Assembly (NCBI GenBank): GCA_035701825.1
Contig: DASSRK010000119.1
Span: 5,682-69,681, forward strand
Direction: 5' to 3'
Length of the DNA: 64,000 nt
DNA from: CADEED01 sp035701825
GTDB lineage: Bacteria; Pseudomonadota; Gammaproteobacteria; Steroidobacterales; Steroidobacteraceae
Made by a program: the position numbers and the translations under genes. The notes under the pieces are model-generated. The model searched no databases. It was given only the letters and a program-made list of their open reading frames with translations, and was not told the DNA's origin. This document shows, piece after piece, positions 7,668 through 16,951 of the stretch. Each line of letters starts with the position of its first letter. Within the stretch, counting starts at the first letter, position 1.

Positions 7668-8465
7668 TTACGGCCCGGCGTGAGCGTCGAGGCCGCGTTC
7701 GGCGCGAATGCGGCGCTCGGCCCGGGTCCGGGCGAGCACCGCGAGATTGGCGCGCAGCGCGCCGCGCGATGCCGGCGGATGGTGCAGGTGGCAGGCGAGG
7801 CCGCCGAACAGCAGCGTCTGGCGGCGGACGCCGGCGTGCTCCAGCCGCGCGCACAGCTCCTTGTCCTCCGGTCCCCAGCCGACCATCCGCTCCTCGAAAC
7901 CGTTGACGCGCTCGAGGTCGGTGCGCCAGAAGGCCTGGTTGCATCCCTTGATGGCGACCAGGTTGTTTGCCAGCCGGCGCGTGGCCGCGGACAACGCCGG
8001 CGAGCGCAGTAGATAGGCACGGCGCAGGCCTCCCAGGCCGCGGGCGGCCACTCCCGGCCAGCGCGCCGGGTCCTCGATCAGCCGGGCGGTGAGGCGCGCG
8101 TCGGCGCGCACCCGCACGCCCTGCGTGAAACAGCCGCGCCGCGCGAGCCTGCGGTGGTCCGCGATGAATTCCGGGTGCAGCAGCATGTCGCCGTCGATGA
8201 ACACCAGGTAGTCGCTGCGGCTGGCGGCGATCGCGAGGTTGCGCAGCCGCGTCAGCCTGAAACCGTCGTGCGGCTGCGTGACCACGCGCGCCTCCGCGCC
8301 GCGGCCGCTGACGAACGCCCCGATGACGGCCTGGGTCGTCGCGCCCGAGCCATCATCGGCGATGATCACTTCGTCGGGCGCGTGGCGCTGCCGGGCGACG
8401 CTGCCGAGCACCGCGGCCAGCGCATCGGGGCGCTCGTGGGAGGTGATGACGAGCGCCGTGCGCAT
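7668..8465 (-). CDS. Family 2 glycosyltransferase
   Basis: 265 residues starting MRTALVITSHERPDAL, a GT-A fold. The nucleotide-binding strand ends in VIIADDGSG, the metal-binding DxD-like motif is FIDGDML near residue 95, and the C-terminal part has CNQAFWRTDLERVNGFEE and MVGWGPEDKEL, the galactosyltransferase-like motif where Glu-Asp provides the catalytic base. No transmembrane segment is evident, so it is probably cytoplasmic or peripheral. Related proteins make cell-surface polysaccharides, but the sugar donor and acceptor cannot be read from sequence. It is 28 bp downstream of the glutamate dehydrogenase gene and 39 bp upstream of gpmA on the same strand. Confidence 0.85.
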   Translation of the reverse strand: MRTALVITSHERPDALAAVLGSVARQRHAPDEVIIADDGSGATTQAVIGAFVSGRGAEARVVTQPHDGFRLTRLRNLAIAASRSDYLVFIDGDMLLHPEFIADHRRLARRGCFTQGVRVRADARLTARLIEDPARWPGVAARGLGGLRRAYLLRSPALSAATRRLANNLVAIKGCNQAFWRTDLERVNGFEERMVGWGPEDKELCARLEHAGVRRQTLLFGGLACHLHHPPASRGALRANLAVLARTRAERRIRAERGLDAHAGP

Positions 8466-8493
8466 TCCGGTCGGCGTGTATGCGCGGGCTGGC

Positions 8494-11400
8494 CTAACTT
8501 CCCGCCAGCGCGCGGATCGCGTCGACGCCCACGGTCAGCGTGGCGAAGTCGGCGCTGCCGGAGCTGCGCATCTCGGCCAGCGTGCGCTTCCACGGCGCGA
8601 GCGCCGCGTCGCGCGCCGCGCTCCAGCGCGCCAGCCGCTCGTCGACGCGGCGCGCACCCCTGGCGCGCAGCACCTGCCGGGTGAGTTCGCGATGCGCACG
8701 CATGGCCGCGTCGCGCAGGCCGGTGCGCGCGGTCGCCTGCCAGGATCCGTCGACCGTGAGCCGGTCGATTTCCACGTGCAGCCATTCGAGCCCGAGCTCC
8801 TTGCCGAGCTCGAACCAGGCGTGCGCCACGTCGGCCACCGCGGCGCGTTCGGAGCGCGCCAGGTTCACGATGTCGAGCGCGGGCTCCATGACGGTGAGTC
8901 GTGCGACGCGGCGCGCGAGTTTCTCGGGCACCCCGCCGCCGGTCAGCTCGTCGTACACGGTGTCGTGCTGCGCGCGCGCGGCGCCGGTCATCACGTTGTC
9001 GAGACTGTCGTCGAGCGCCTCGATGCCGGCGCGCAGCTCGCGCATCGCGACTTCGATGGGCAGGTCGCGGTCGCGGTTGCGCAGCAGCCAGTAACTCGCG
9101 TGGCGCAGCAGGCGACTGGTGCGGAAGAACATGCCGTACTGCACTTTCGCCGCCACCTGGTTGTCGAGCCCTTCGATGTCGGTCCACAGCGCGCGCATCG
9201 AGAACACCTCGCGGGCGATGGCGTAGGCGCGCGCGATGACGGCCGGCGCGGCCCCGGTGTCCTCCTGCGCGCGCGAAACGAACACCGGGCCCATGCGATT
9301 GACCAGGCTGTTGGTGGTCGCGGTGGCGATGATCTCGCGGTGCAGGCGGTGGCGCGGGATCTCGCGCGCGAAGCGGCGACGCATCGGGGTGGGGAAGTAG
9401 CGTTGCACCTCGGCCGCGAAATACGGGTCGTCGGGCAGGTCGGAATCGAGCAGGTGGTCGTTGAGCCAGATCTTGCTGTAGGCGAGCACCACGGCGAACT
9501 CGGGGCGCGTGAGGCCGAGCCGCTGCTTGCGCCGCTCCTGGAATTCTTCCTCGCTCGGCAGGAACTCGATGGCGCGATTCAGGTGGCCGCTGCGTTCCAG
9601 CGCCCGCACCAGGCCGCGGTACTCGGTGAGCCGCTCGGCGGCGCGTTGCTCGACCACGGAGATCGCCTGTCCCTGCAGGTAGTTGTTGCGCAGGACCAGC
9701 GCGGCGACCTCGTCGGTCATGCTGGCGAGGAGCTTGTTGCGCGCGGCCAGCGGCAGGCGCCCCTTGCGCATGACATCGGAGAGCAGGATCTTGATGTTGA
9801 CCTCGAGGTCCGAGGTGTTGACGCCGGCCGAGTTGTCGATGAAGTCGGTGTTGATGCGCCCGCCGTTCCGGTCCGCGCCGCCCAGCTGGGCGTACTCGAT
9901 CCGCCCGCGCTGCGTGCAGCCGAGGTTGCCCCCTTCGCCGATGACGCGGGCGCGCACCTCGCGGCCGTCGGCGCGGATCGAATCGTTGGCGCGGTCGCGC
10001 ACCTCGGCGTGCGATTCGTCGTGCGCCTTGACGTAGGTGCCGATGCCGCCGTTCCACAGCAGGTCGACGCGCATGCGCAGGATGGCGCGCAGCACGTCGA
10101 CCGGCGGCGCGGACTCGACGTCGAGGTCCAGCAGCTTGCGCGCTTCGGCGCTCAGCGGGATGGACTTGGCGCTGCGCGGCCACACGCCGCCGCCGCGCGA
10201 GACCAGCTTGCGCGAGTAGTCGTCCCAGCTCGAACGCGGTAGCTTGAACAGGCGCTCGCGCTCGCGGAACGACGCCGCGGCATCCGGATCCGGGTCGATG
10301 AACACGTGCCGGTGGTCGAAGGCCGCGACCAGGCGGATGTGCCTCGACAGCAGCATGCCGTTGCCGAACACGTCGCCCGACATGTCGCCGATGCCGGCGC
10401 AGGTGAACTCCTGCGACTGGATGTCGACGCCGATCTCGCGGAAATGCCGCTTGACGCATTCCCACGCGCCGCGCGCCGTGATGCCCATGCCCTTGTGGTC
10501 GTAGCCGGCCGAGCCGCCCGAGGCGAATGCGTCGCCCAGCCAGTGGCCGTACTCGATCGAAATCGCGTTGGCGATGTCGGAGAAGGTCGCGGTGCCCTTG
10601 TCGGCGGCGACCACCAGGTAGGCATCGTCGCCGTCGCGGCGCACGATGCCCGGCCGGACCACCATCTTGCCGTTGACGATGTTGTCGGTGACGTCGAGCA
10701 GGCCGCGGATGAAGGTCTGGTAGCTGGCGATGCCTTCCTTCATGACTTCTTCGCGCGAGCCGCCCGCGGGCAGCTTCTTGGGATAGAAGCCGCCCTTGGC
10801 GCCGACCGGCACGATCACGGTGTTCTTGACGTTCTGCGCCTTCATGAGGCCCAGCACCTCGGTGCGGAAATCCTCGCGGCGGTCGGACCAGCGGATGCCG
10901 CCGCGCGCCACGTAGCCCATGCGCAGGTGCACGCCCTCGACGCGCGGGCTGTACACGAAGATCTCGAACTTGGGGCGCGGCAGCGGCAGTTCGGGGATGG
11001 CGTGCGGGTCGAGCTTGAACGACAGCCAGCTCTTGTCGGAGCCGGCGGCGTCTTTCCCCGCTTCGATTTTCTGGTAGTAGTTGGTGCGCAGCGTCGCGCG
11101 GATCACCGCCAGGAACCCGCGCAGGATGCGGTCCTCGTCGAGGCTCGCCACCTTGTCGAGCGCGCGCACGATGCCCTGGGCGATGCGCTCGGCGGCGCGC
11201 TCGCGCTCGCGCGCGTGCCCGTCGAGCTCGAACTGCGTCTCGAACAGCCGCACCAGCTGCCGCGCGATCGGCGCCTGCGTGACCAGCACGCGCTCCATGT
11301 AGGCCTGGCTGAACGGGATGCCGGTCTGCAGCAGGTAGCGGCAGTAGGCGCGCAGCACCACGATCTGCCGCGCGCTGAGCGACGCGCACAGCAGCAGGCG

Positions 11401-13344
11401 ATTGAAACCGTCGTTCTCGACGTCGCCGCGCCACACCGCGAGCACCGCCTCCTTGAACAGCGGCTCGAGTGCGGCGAAATCGCCGCGCTTCAGGTCGCGC
11501 GCCTCGAGCATGAAGTCCTGGATCACCGCCGCGGGCCGCACCGCGGTGATCGAGTAGTTGTGCTCCTCGAGCACGCGCAGGCCGAAGTTCTCGAGCATCG
11601 GCAGGATGTCGGAGATCGGGATCAGGTTGCCGGCGCGCAGGATGCGCAGGTGCGCGCGGTTGCCGGGGCCGCCGGGATGCGCGCGCAGGTTGAGCTGCGG
11701 GATTTCCGGGTTGGCCGACAGCGCCTCGAGGTCGGTGATGTCCTCGAGCGCCTGGACGGGCTCGACGTCGGCGCGATAGGCGAGCGGGAACACCCGCGCA
11801 TAGCGATTGGCGAGCTCCACGGCGTCGCGGTCGAGGCCGCGCGCGATCAGCGCCTGCTGCAGGCGGTCCTCCCAGGTGGCGGCCGCGGCGGCGATCTCGG
11901 CTTCGATCGAGCCGTCGTCCTCGATGGGCGGCGCGCCCTGCGGCGTGCGCACCAGCACGTGCAGCCGCGCCAACATGGAATCGGAGATCTGCACCTGCGT
12001 CTCGACGTCGGTGCCGCCGAAGCGCTCGCGCACGATGCGTTCGATGCGCTCGCGCACCTCGGTGTTGTAGCGGTCGCGCGGCACGTAGACCAGGCACGAG
12101 TAGAAGCGCTCGTAGCTGTCGCGGCGCCAGAACAGCCGCACGCGGCGGCGCTCGTAGAGATTGACGATGCCGCGCACCTTGGCGATGAGCTCCGGCGTCG
12201 GCGTCTGGAACAGCTCGTCGCGCGGGAACGTCTCGATGACGTGCACCACCGACTTGGCGTCGTGGCTCTGCGCCGGCAGCGCGAAGTGCTGGATCACGTT
12301 GGCGAGCTTGCGTCGCAGCAGCGGGATCTCGGCCGGCGGCTTGTGGTAGGCGCTCGAGGTCCAGAGCCCGAGGAAGCGATGCTCGCCGCTGACGCGGCCG
12401 GCGGCGTCGAAGGTCTTCACGCCGACGTAGTCGAGGTAGCTGGCGCGATGCACGGTGGAGGGAGTGTTGGCCTTGGTGAGCACCAGCAGCTCCGGCGCGC
12501 GCGCCTGCGCGCGCAGCAGTCCCCTGAGCACGATGGGCGCGGGCGGCTTGCGCTGGCGCCCGGCGCGCAGGATGCCGAGGCCGCTGTCCGCGTCGCGCAC
12601 CAGCGCGTCGCGCGCGCGGCCGCGGCGCAGGTGGTAGTAGCGGTAGCCGAGGAACACGAAGTGCCCCTCGTCCATCCAGCGCAGCAGCGCGCGCGCCTCG
12701 TCGCGCTCGGCACGCGGCACGGGTAGTTTGGCGCGCGCCAGCTCGCCCTCGACCGCCCGGATGCGGCGGCGCATCGACGGGAAGTCCTGCACCGCGCGCC
12801 GCACGTCCTCGAGCGCGGCGTGCAGCCGCCGCAGCAGCTCGCGCGTCTGCGCCTCGTCCGCCGGGCGGTCGATTTCCATCATCTGCCACGACTCGGCCGC
12901 GGTGCGGCGCCCGTCGGCGCCGACCCCGGCCAGGCGCCCGCGCGCATCGCGCGCCACCTGCAGCACCGGGTGCACGATCAGGTGCACGCCGATGTTCATG
13001 GAGCTGAACACGATGCCGATCGAGTCGACCAGGAACGGCATGTCGGGCGCGACCAGGCGCACCAGCGCGCGGTGCGCGGCGGTGGGCGCGGCGGTGTCGA
13101 GCGGCGGGGCGAGATCCACCAGCACCCGGCCGCCGCGGCGCGTGCGGCCGAACTCCAGGTGGGCGAGCCCGGCGCGCGCCAGGTTGCGCGGGTCGTGCAC
13201 GCGCAGGTCCTCCTCGGCGACGCCGCGGAAGAAGGTGCGCAGGAAGTCCGCGGCGAGCGCGCGCGGCGCCTTCGTATCGCGCGGGATGCTCCTGACTATC
13301 TTCTCGATGAGCGCGAGGCGGGCGGCGGGAATCTTGCCGAGCAT
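8494..13344 (-). CDS. NAD-specific glutamate dehydrogenase, 180-kDa class
   Basis: 1616 residues, the length of the large L-180 glutamate dehydrogenases. It oxidises glutamate to 2-oxoglutarate and ammonia with NAD and serves catabolism. The N-terminal half carries regulatory ACT-like segments (for example FLVDSIGIVFSSMNIGVHL). The catalytic core lies at about residues 790-1190: MGYVARGGIRWSDRREDFR, then VPVGAKGGFYPKK near residue 850 with the active-site lysine, ASGGSAGYDHKGMGITARGA, and the Rossmann motif VIGEGGNLGCTQ. The C-terminal helical domain runs to SSGSADFATLTVGVDAIRAL. The high G+C leaves several very long open frames on both strands inside the gene; none is supported. Regulation is not evident. 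Confidence 0.96.
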   Translation of the reverse strand: MLGKIPAARLALIEKIVRSIPRDTKAPRALAADFLRTFFRGVAEEDLRVHDPRNLARAGLAHLEFGRTRRGGRVLVDLAPPLDTAAPTAAHRALVRLVAPDMPFLVDSIGIVFSSMNIGVHLIVHPVLQVARDARGRLAGVGADGRRTAAESWQMMEIDRPADEAQTRELLRRLHAALEDVRRAVQDFPSMRRRIRAVEGELARAKLPVPRAERDEARALLRWMDEGHFVFLGYRYYHLRRGRARDALVRDADSGLGILRAGRQRKPPAPIVLRGLLRAQARAPELLVLTKANTPSTVHRASYLDYVGVKTFDAAGRVSGEHRFLGLWTSSAYHKPPAEIPLLRRKLANVIQHFALPAQSHDAKSVVHVIETFPRDELFQTPTPELIAKVRGIVNLYERRRVRLFWRRDSYERFYSCLVYVPRDRYNTEVRERIERIVRERFGGTDVETQVQISDSMLARLHVLVRTPQGAPPIEDDGSIEAEIAAAAATWEDRLQQALIARGLDRDAVELANRYARVFPLAYRADVEPVQALEDITDLEALSANPEIPQLNLRAHPGGPGNRAHLRILRAGNLIPISDILPMLENFGLRVLEEHNYSITAVRPAAVIQDFMLEARDLKRGDFAALEPLFKEAVLAVWRGDVENDGFNRLLLCASLSARQIVVLRAYCRYLLQTGIPFSQAYMERVLVTQAPIARQLVRLFETQFELDGHARERERAAERIAQGIVRALDKVASLDEDRILRGFLAVIRATLRTNYYQKIEAGKDAAGSDKSWLSFKLDPHAIPELPLPRPKFEIFVYSPRVEGVHLRMGYVARGGIRWSDRREDFRTEVLGLMKAQNVKNTVIVPVGAKGGFYPKKLPAGGSREEVMKEGIASYQTFIRGLLDVTDNIVNGKMVVRPGIVRRDGDDAYLVVAADKGTATFSDIANAISIEYGHWLGDAFASGGSAGYDHKGMGITARGAWECVKRHFREIGVDIQSQEFTCAGIGDMSGDVFGNGMLLSRHIRLVAAFDHRHVFIDPDPDAAASFRERERLFKLPRSSWDDYSRKLVSRGGGVWPRSAKSIPLSAEARKLLDLDVESAPPVDVLRAILRMRVDLLWNGGIGTYVKAHDESHAEVRDRANDSIRADGREVRARVIGEGGNLGCTQRGRIEYAQLGGADRNGGRINTDFIDNSAGVNTSDLEVNIKILLSDVMRKGRLPLAARNKLLASMTDEVAALVLRNNYLQGQAISVVEQRAAERLTEYRGLVRALERSGHLNRAIEFLPSEEEFQERRKQRLGLTRPEFAVVLAYSKIWLNDHLLDSDLPDDPYFAAEVQRYFPTPMRRRFAREIPRHRLHREIIATATTNSLVNRMGPVFVSRAQEDTGAAPAVIARAYAIAREVFSMRALWTDIEGLDNQVAAKVQYGMFFRTSRLLRHASYWLLRNRDRDLPIEVAMRELRAGIEALDDSLDNVMTGAARAQHDTVYDELTGGGVPEKLARRVARLTVMEPALDIVNLARSERAAVADVAHAWFELGKELGLEWLHVEIDRLTVDGSWQATARTGLRDAAMRAHRELTRQVLRARGARRVDERLARWSAARDAALAPWKRTLAEMRSSGSADFATLTVGVDAIRALAGS

Positions 13345-13408
13345 GGGGATCCTCAGGCGGGCAGGGGCGCGCGCGAAGTGCGCAAGTATACATGCGGCAT
13401 GCGCGCCA

Positions 13409-13873
13409 TCATTCGGCGTGCACCGGGCCGAGCTCGACCGCGCGGCCTAGCAACACGCGCACCAGCCGGTCGAGCGTGGCGCGGTCGCGCGCGCTCAGCG
13501 GGGCGATGAGGCTGCGCTCGTAGCCGAGCGCCATCGGCACGACGCGCCGGTAGACGCGTTCGCCGGCGCGCGTCAGCGCCAGGTGCGTGCGGCGGCGATC
13601 CGCGGGCGTGGTTGTGCGGTGCAGCCGGCCCGCGGCCTGCAGCGCCGCGACCGCGCGGCTCACCGCCACCTTGTCCATCGCGGTCCGCGCGGTGACTTCC
13701 GCGGCGGAAAGCCCGGGATTGGCGGCGAGCACCGCCATGACGCGCCATTCGGGGATGGACAGGCCGAAGTTCATGAAGTATGCCGCCGCGATCGCCGAAC
13801 TGACGGTATTGGACAAGACCGACAGCCGGTAGGGCAGAAATCTCTCGAGATGCAGTTTCGGGGGACGGGCCAT
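13409..13873 (-). CDS. MarR-family transcriptional regulator of the tyrosine-degradation operon
   Basis: 154 residues with the MarR winged helix. PEWRVMAVLAANPGLSAAEVTA is followed by the recognition helix MDKVAVSRAVAAL, then the wing RLHRTTTPADRRRTHLALT and a C-terminal dimer helix. It is divergent from hppD, with 40 bp between start codons, and a near-perfect palindrome overlaps its own start codon. MarR-type regulators next to hppD or hmgA genes (HpdR/HmgR-like) commonly repress homogentisate-pathway genes and respond to aromatic intermediates. Here that role and autoregulation are inferred from position and the operator. Confidence 0.88.
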   Translation of the reverse strand: MARPPKLHLERFLPYRLSVLSNTVSSAIAAAYFMNFGLSIPEWRVMAVLAANPGLSAAEVTARTAMDKVAVSRAVAALQAAGRLHRTTTPADRRRTHLALTRAGERVYRRVVPMALGYERSLIAPLSARDRATLDRLVRVLLGRAVELGPVHAE

Positions 13874-13893
13874 TGGTTACAATTGAAACCAAT
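13872..13893. promoter_or_regulatory. Palindromic operator between marR and hppD
   Basis: A 22-bp inverted repeat: left arm ATTGGTT (13872-13878), centre CAATTG (13880-13885), right arm AACCAAT (13887-13893). Only one symmetric pair (13879/13886) breaks the symmetry. It stands out as an A+T-rich island in a G+C-rich region, covers the last bases of the MarR start codon and ends 20 bp before the hppD ATG. Bound protein would therefore block both transcripts. Size and symmetry fit a MarR dimer; binding by the adjacent regulator is inferred. Confidence 0.8.
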
Positions 13894-13913
13894 TTTTTCG
13901 CCGGAGGCCAGTC

Positions 13914-14960
13914 ATGGCCGCAGACACCAACCCGATGGGCACCGACGGATTCGAATTCGTCGAATACACCGCCCCCGATCCGCAGCTGCTGCGGGGCCTG
14001 TTCGAACGACTTGGTTTCCCGGTGGTGGCCCGCCACCGCAGCAAGAACGTCACGCTGCATTCGCAGGGCGACATCAACTTCGTCATCAACGCCGAGCCCG
14101 GGTCGTTCGGCCAGCGCTTCGCGCAGGCCCACGGCCCGTCGGTGTGCGCCATGGCGTTCCGCGTGCGCGACGCGGCCGCGGCCTTCGAGCGCGCCATCCA
14201 GCTCGGCGCCGAGCCGCATCGTTCGCAGGTCGGTCCGATGGAGCTCAACATCCCCGCCATCGTCGGCATCGGTGGCTCGCTCATCTACTTCGTGGACCGC
14301 TACGGCGACCGCTCGATATACGACGTGGATTTCAAGCCGGTGGACGTGCAGCCGCTGGCGCCCGCCGGCCTCGTGCAGATCGACCACCTGACCCACAACG
14401 TCCACCGCGGCAACATGGACAAGTGGTGCGAGTTCTACGAGCGGCTGTTCAATTTCCGCGAGATCCGCTACTTCGACATCGAAGGCAGGAAGACCGGCCT
14501 GTTCTCGCGCGCGCTGACCAGCCCCTGCGGCAAGATCCGCATCCCGATCAACGAGTCGCAGGACGACAAGTCGCAGATCGAGGAATACCTGCGCGAGTAC
14601 CGCGGCGAGGGCATCCAGCACATCGCGCTGTCGACCGACGACATCTATCGCACCGTGGACGTGCTGCGCTCGCGCGAGGTGGCCTTCCAGGACACGCCCG
14701 ACACCTACTATGACGGCATCGCCACGCGGGTCGCGGGCCACCGCGAGGACGTCGCGGAGCTCAAGCGCCGTCGCATCCTCATCGACGGCAACGGCTCGAC
14801 CGACGAGGGCGTGCTGCTGCAGATCTTCACCGCCAACGTGATCGGCCCGATCTTCTTCGAGATCATCCAGCGCAAGGGCAACCAGGGTTTCGGCGAAGGC
14901 AATTTCAAGGCATTGTTCGAATCCATCGAACTCGACCAGATCCGCCGAGGTGTCATTTGA
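13914..14960 (+). CDS. hppD: 4-hydroxyphenylpyruvate dioxygenase
   Basis: 348 residues, close to the usual 350-360. It converts 4-hydroxyphenylpyruvate to homogentisate with O2, the committed step of tyrosine degradation. The two vicinal-oxygen-chelate halves are visible. The iron ligands are His in IDHLTHNVHRGNMD, His in GIQHIALSTDDIY and Glu in GPIFFEIIQRKGNQGFGEGN, the diagnostic C-terminal motif with the gating helix FKALFESIELDQ. The start ATG 13914 is preceded by CGGAGG (13901-13906). It is the first gene of hppD-maiA-scoA-scoB, opposite the MarR gene; the maiA start overlaps its stop codon. Confidence 0.97.
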   Translation: MAADTNPMGTDGFEFVEYTAPDPQLLRGLFERLGFPVVARHRSKNVTLHSQGDINFVINAEPGSFGQRFAQAHGPSVCAMAFRVRDAAAAFERAIQLGAEPHRSQVGPMELNIPAIVGIGGSLIYFVDRYGDRSIYDVDFKPVDVQPLAPAGLVQIDHLTHNVHRGNMDKWCEFYERLFNFREIRYFDIEGRKTGLFSRALTSPCGKIRIPINESQDDKSQIEEYLREYRGEGIQHIALSTDDIYRTVDVLRSREVAFQDTPDTYYDGIATRVAGHREDVAELKRRRILIDGNGSTDEGVLLQIFTANVIGPIFFEIIQRKGNQGFGEGNFKALFESIELDQIRRGVI

Positions 14961-15607
14961 GTCTCGAGCTCTACAGTTTCTGGCGCAGCTCGGCGTCCTA
15001 CCGGGTGCGCATCGCGCTGCACCTGAAGTCGTTGCCGTTCGTCTACCACGGCGTCGATCTCGTGAAGGGCGCGGGCGAGCAGTGGGATCCGAAATACCGC
15101 GCGGTGAATCCGCAGGCGCGCGTGCCGACCCTGGTGCACAACGGCCTGCGGATCACGCAGTCGCTGGCCATCATCGAGTACCTCGACGAAATGCATCACC
15201 AGCCGGCGCTGCTGCCGAAGGATCCCGAGGCCCGCGCGCGCGTGCGGGCGCTGTCGCAGATCATCGCCTGCGACATCCAGCCCATGCAGAACACCAGCAC
15301 GACGCGCTACCTCAAGGAGACGCTCAAGCTCGACGACGCGGCGGTCGGCAATTGGGTCAAGGAGTGGATCAGGCGCGGGCTCGACGCGTTCAACGCGCTG
15401 CTGGAACACGATCGCCAGTCCGGCAAGTTCTGCCATGGCGACCAGCCGGGCATGGCGGACTGCTGCCTGGTGCCGCAGATGTATGCCGCCGAGCGTTTCG
15501 GCGTGGATCCCGCGCAATACCCGCGGCTCACGCTGATCTGGGAAAACTGCAACCGCATGCCGGCGTTCGCCGCGGCGCATCCGGCGAAGCAGATCGATGC
15601 CCGTTAG
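14957..15607 (+). CDS. maiA: Maleylacetoacetate isomerase (zeta-class GST)
   Basis: 216 residues from a TTG start at 14957 that overlaps the hppD stop (TTGA), implying coupled translation. It isomerises maleylacetoacetate to fumarylacetoacetate with glutathione. The zeta-class motif SFWRSSASYRVRIALHLKSL near the N-terminus contains the active-site Ser pair; bacterial members often have Ala where the animal enzyme has Cys. The glutathione site NPQARVPTLV and TQSLAIIEYLDE follow, and the C-terminal helical domain contains CHGDQPGMADCCLVPQM. Homogentisate dioxygenase and fumarylacetoacetase, the enzymes on either side of this step, are not in the window. Its last 11 bases overlap scoA. Confidence 0.95.
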   Translation: MSLELYSFWRSSASYRVRIALHLKSLPFVYHGVDLVKGAGEQWDPKYRAVNPQARVPTLVHNGLRITQSLAIIEYLDEMHHQPALLPKDPEARARVRALSQIIACDIQPMQNTSTTRYLKETLKLDDAAVGNWVKEWIRRGLDAFNALLEHDRQSGKFCHGDQPGMADCCLVPQMYAAERFGVDPAQYPRLTLIWENCNRMPAFAAAHPAKQIDAR

Positions 15608-16316
15608 CCAGCAGGGCAAGGTCTACCCGGATGCGAAGTCCGCGCTCGCCGGGCTGACGCGCGACGGCATCACGGTCATGGCCGGCGGCTTCGGCCTGTG
15701 CGGCATCCCGGAGAACCTGATCCTCGCGCTGCGCGACTCGGGCGCGCGCAATCTCACCGTGATCTCCAACAACGCGGGTGTCGACGGCTTCGGGCTGGGA
15801 CAGCTGCTCGAGACACGGCAGATCCGCAAGATGGTCTCGTCGTACGTCGGCGAGAACAGGGAATTCGAGCGGCAATTCCTGGCGAAGGAGCTGGAGCTCG
15901 AGTTCAACCCGCAGGGCACGCTGGCCGAGCGCATCCGCGCGGGCGGCGCGGGCATCTATGGCTTCTACACGCGCACCGGCGCCGGCACCGTGGTCGCCGA
16001 AGGCAAGGAACAGCGCGAATTCAACGGTGAGACCTACGTGCTCGAGACCGGGCTCACCGCCGACCTGGCCATCGTCAAGGCGTGGAAGGGCGATACCGAG
16101 GGCAACCTCGTGTACCGCAAGACCGCGCGCAACTTCAACCCGATGATGGCCACGGCCGGCCGCGTGACCGTCGCGGAAGTCGAGCACCTGGTCGAACCCG
16201 GCGAGCTCGACCCGGACCAGATCCATACGCCCGGCATCTTCGTGCAGCGCATCCTGCGCGGCGCTAACTACCAGAAGCGCATCGAGCAGCGCACCACACG
16301 CAAGAGGGCGGGCTGA
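15597..16316 (+). CDS. scoA: 3-oxoacid CoA-transferase, subunit A
   Basis: 239 residues. Family I CoA-transferase alpha subunit: the glycine-rich motif GGFGLCGIPENLILAL near residue 25 forms the CoA-binding loop, followed by LTVISNNAGVDGFGLGQLL and GGAGIYGFYTRTGAGT. With subunit B it moves CoA from succinyl-CoA to acetoacetate. Acetoacetate is an end product of tyrosine breakdown, so its place behind hppD and maiA makes metabolic sense. The start overlaps the end of maiA by 11 bases and its TGA overlaps the ATG of scoB by one base. Confidence 0.95.
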   Translation: MPVSQQGKVYPDAKSALAGLTRDGITVMAGGFGLCGIPENLILALRDSGARNLTVISNNAGVDGFGLGQLLETRQIRKMVSSYVGENREFERQFLAKELELEFNPQGTLAERIRAGGAGIYGFYTRTGAGTVVAEGKEQREFNGETYVLETGLTADLAIVKAWKGDTEGNLVYRKTARNFNPMMATAGRVTVAEVEHLVEPGELDPDQIHTPGIFVQRILRGANYQKRIEQRTTRKRAG

Positions 16317-16951
16317 TGGCCTGGACGCGCGAGGACCTGGCCAGGCGCGCCGCGCGCGAGCTGCGCGACGGCTACTACGTGAACCTCGGCATCGGCATCC
16401 CGACGCTGGTGGCCAACTACATACCGCCCGGCATGCGCGTGGTGCTGCAGTCGGAGAACGGCATGCTCGGCATGGGGCCGTTCCCGTACGAAGGCGAGGA
16501 GGACCCGGATCTCATCAATGCCGGCAAGCAGACCATCACGGAGCTCCCGACCTCGGCCTATTTTTCCTCCGCGGACAGCTTCGGCATGATCCGCGGCGGG
16601 CACATCGACCTGTCGGTGCTCGGCGCGCTCGAAGTCGCCGAGAACGGCGACCTCGCCAACTGGATGGTGCCGGGCAAGATGGTCAAGGGCATGGGCGGCG
16701 CCATGGACCTGGTTGCCGGAGTGCGGCGCGTGGTGGTCGTCATGGAACACAACTCGAAGGACGGCGCCTCCAAGTTCAAGCCGCGCTGCGACCTGCCGCT
16801 GACCGGCGCGAACTGCGTCGACATGCTGATCACCGACCTCGCGGTGTTCGAGCGGCCGGACCGGCGCAGCGCATTCAGGCTGATCGAACTCGCACCCGGC
16901 GTGGGCGCCGACGAGGTGCGCGCCAGGACCTCGGCGAAGTTCACGGACTGA
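16316..16951 (+). CDS. scoB: 3-oxoacid CoA-transferase, subunit B
   Basis: 211 residues. Beta subunit carrying the catalytic glutamate in the motif LQSENGMLGMGPFP; this Glu forms the enzyme-CoA thioester. Also visible are LGIGIPTLVANYI at the N-terminus, the strand DLSVLGALEVAENGDLANW and PGKMVKGMGGAMDLV, all standard for this family. It is the last gene of the tyrosine operon. The gene is complete and shows no unusual features. The 139 bp after it contain no gene that can be supported. Confidence 0.96.
   Translation: MAWTREDLARRAARELRDGYYVNLGIGIPTLVANYIPPGMRVVLQSENGMLGMGPFPYEGEEDPDLINAGKQTITELPTSAYFSSADSFGMIRGGHIDLSVLGALEVAENGDLANWMVPGKMVKGMGGAMDLVAGVRRVVVVMEHNSKDGASKFKPRCDLPLTGANCVDMLITDLAVFERPDRRSAFRLIELAPGVGADEVRARTSAKFTD

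Noticed and set aside
8239..13393. Very long open frames in other phases and on the plus strand across the glutamate dehydrogenase gene (for example 10306-12726 plus, 8366-13393 minus)
   Set aside because: Composition is dominated by Arg, Ala, Gly and His with no family motif, while the 1616-residue frame matches NAD-glutamate dehydrogenase throughout.
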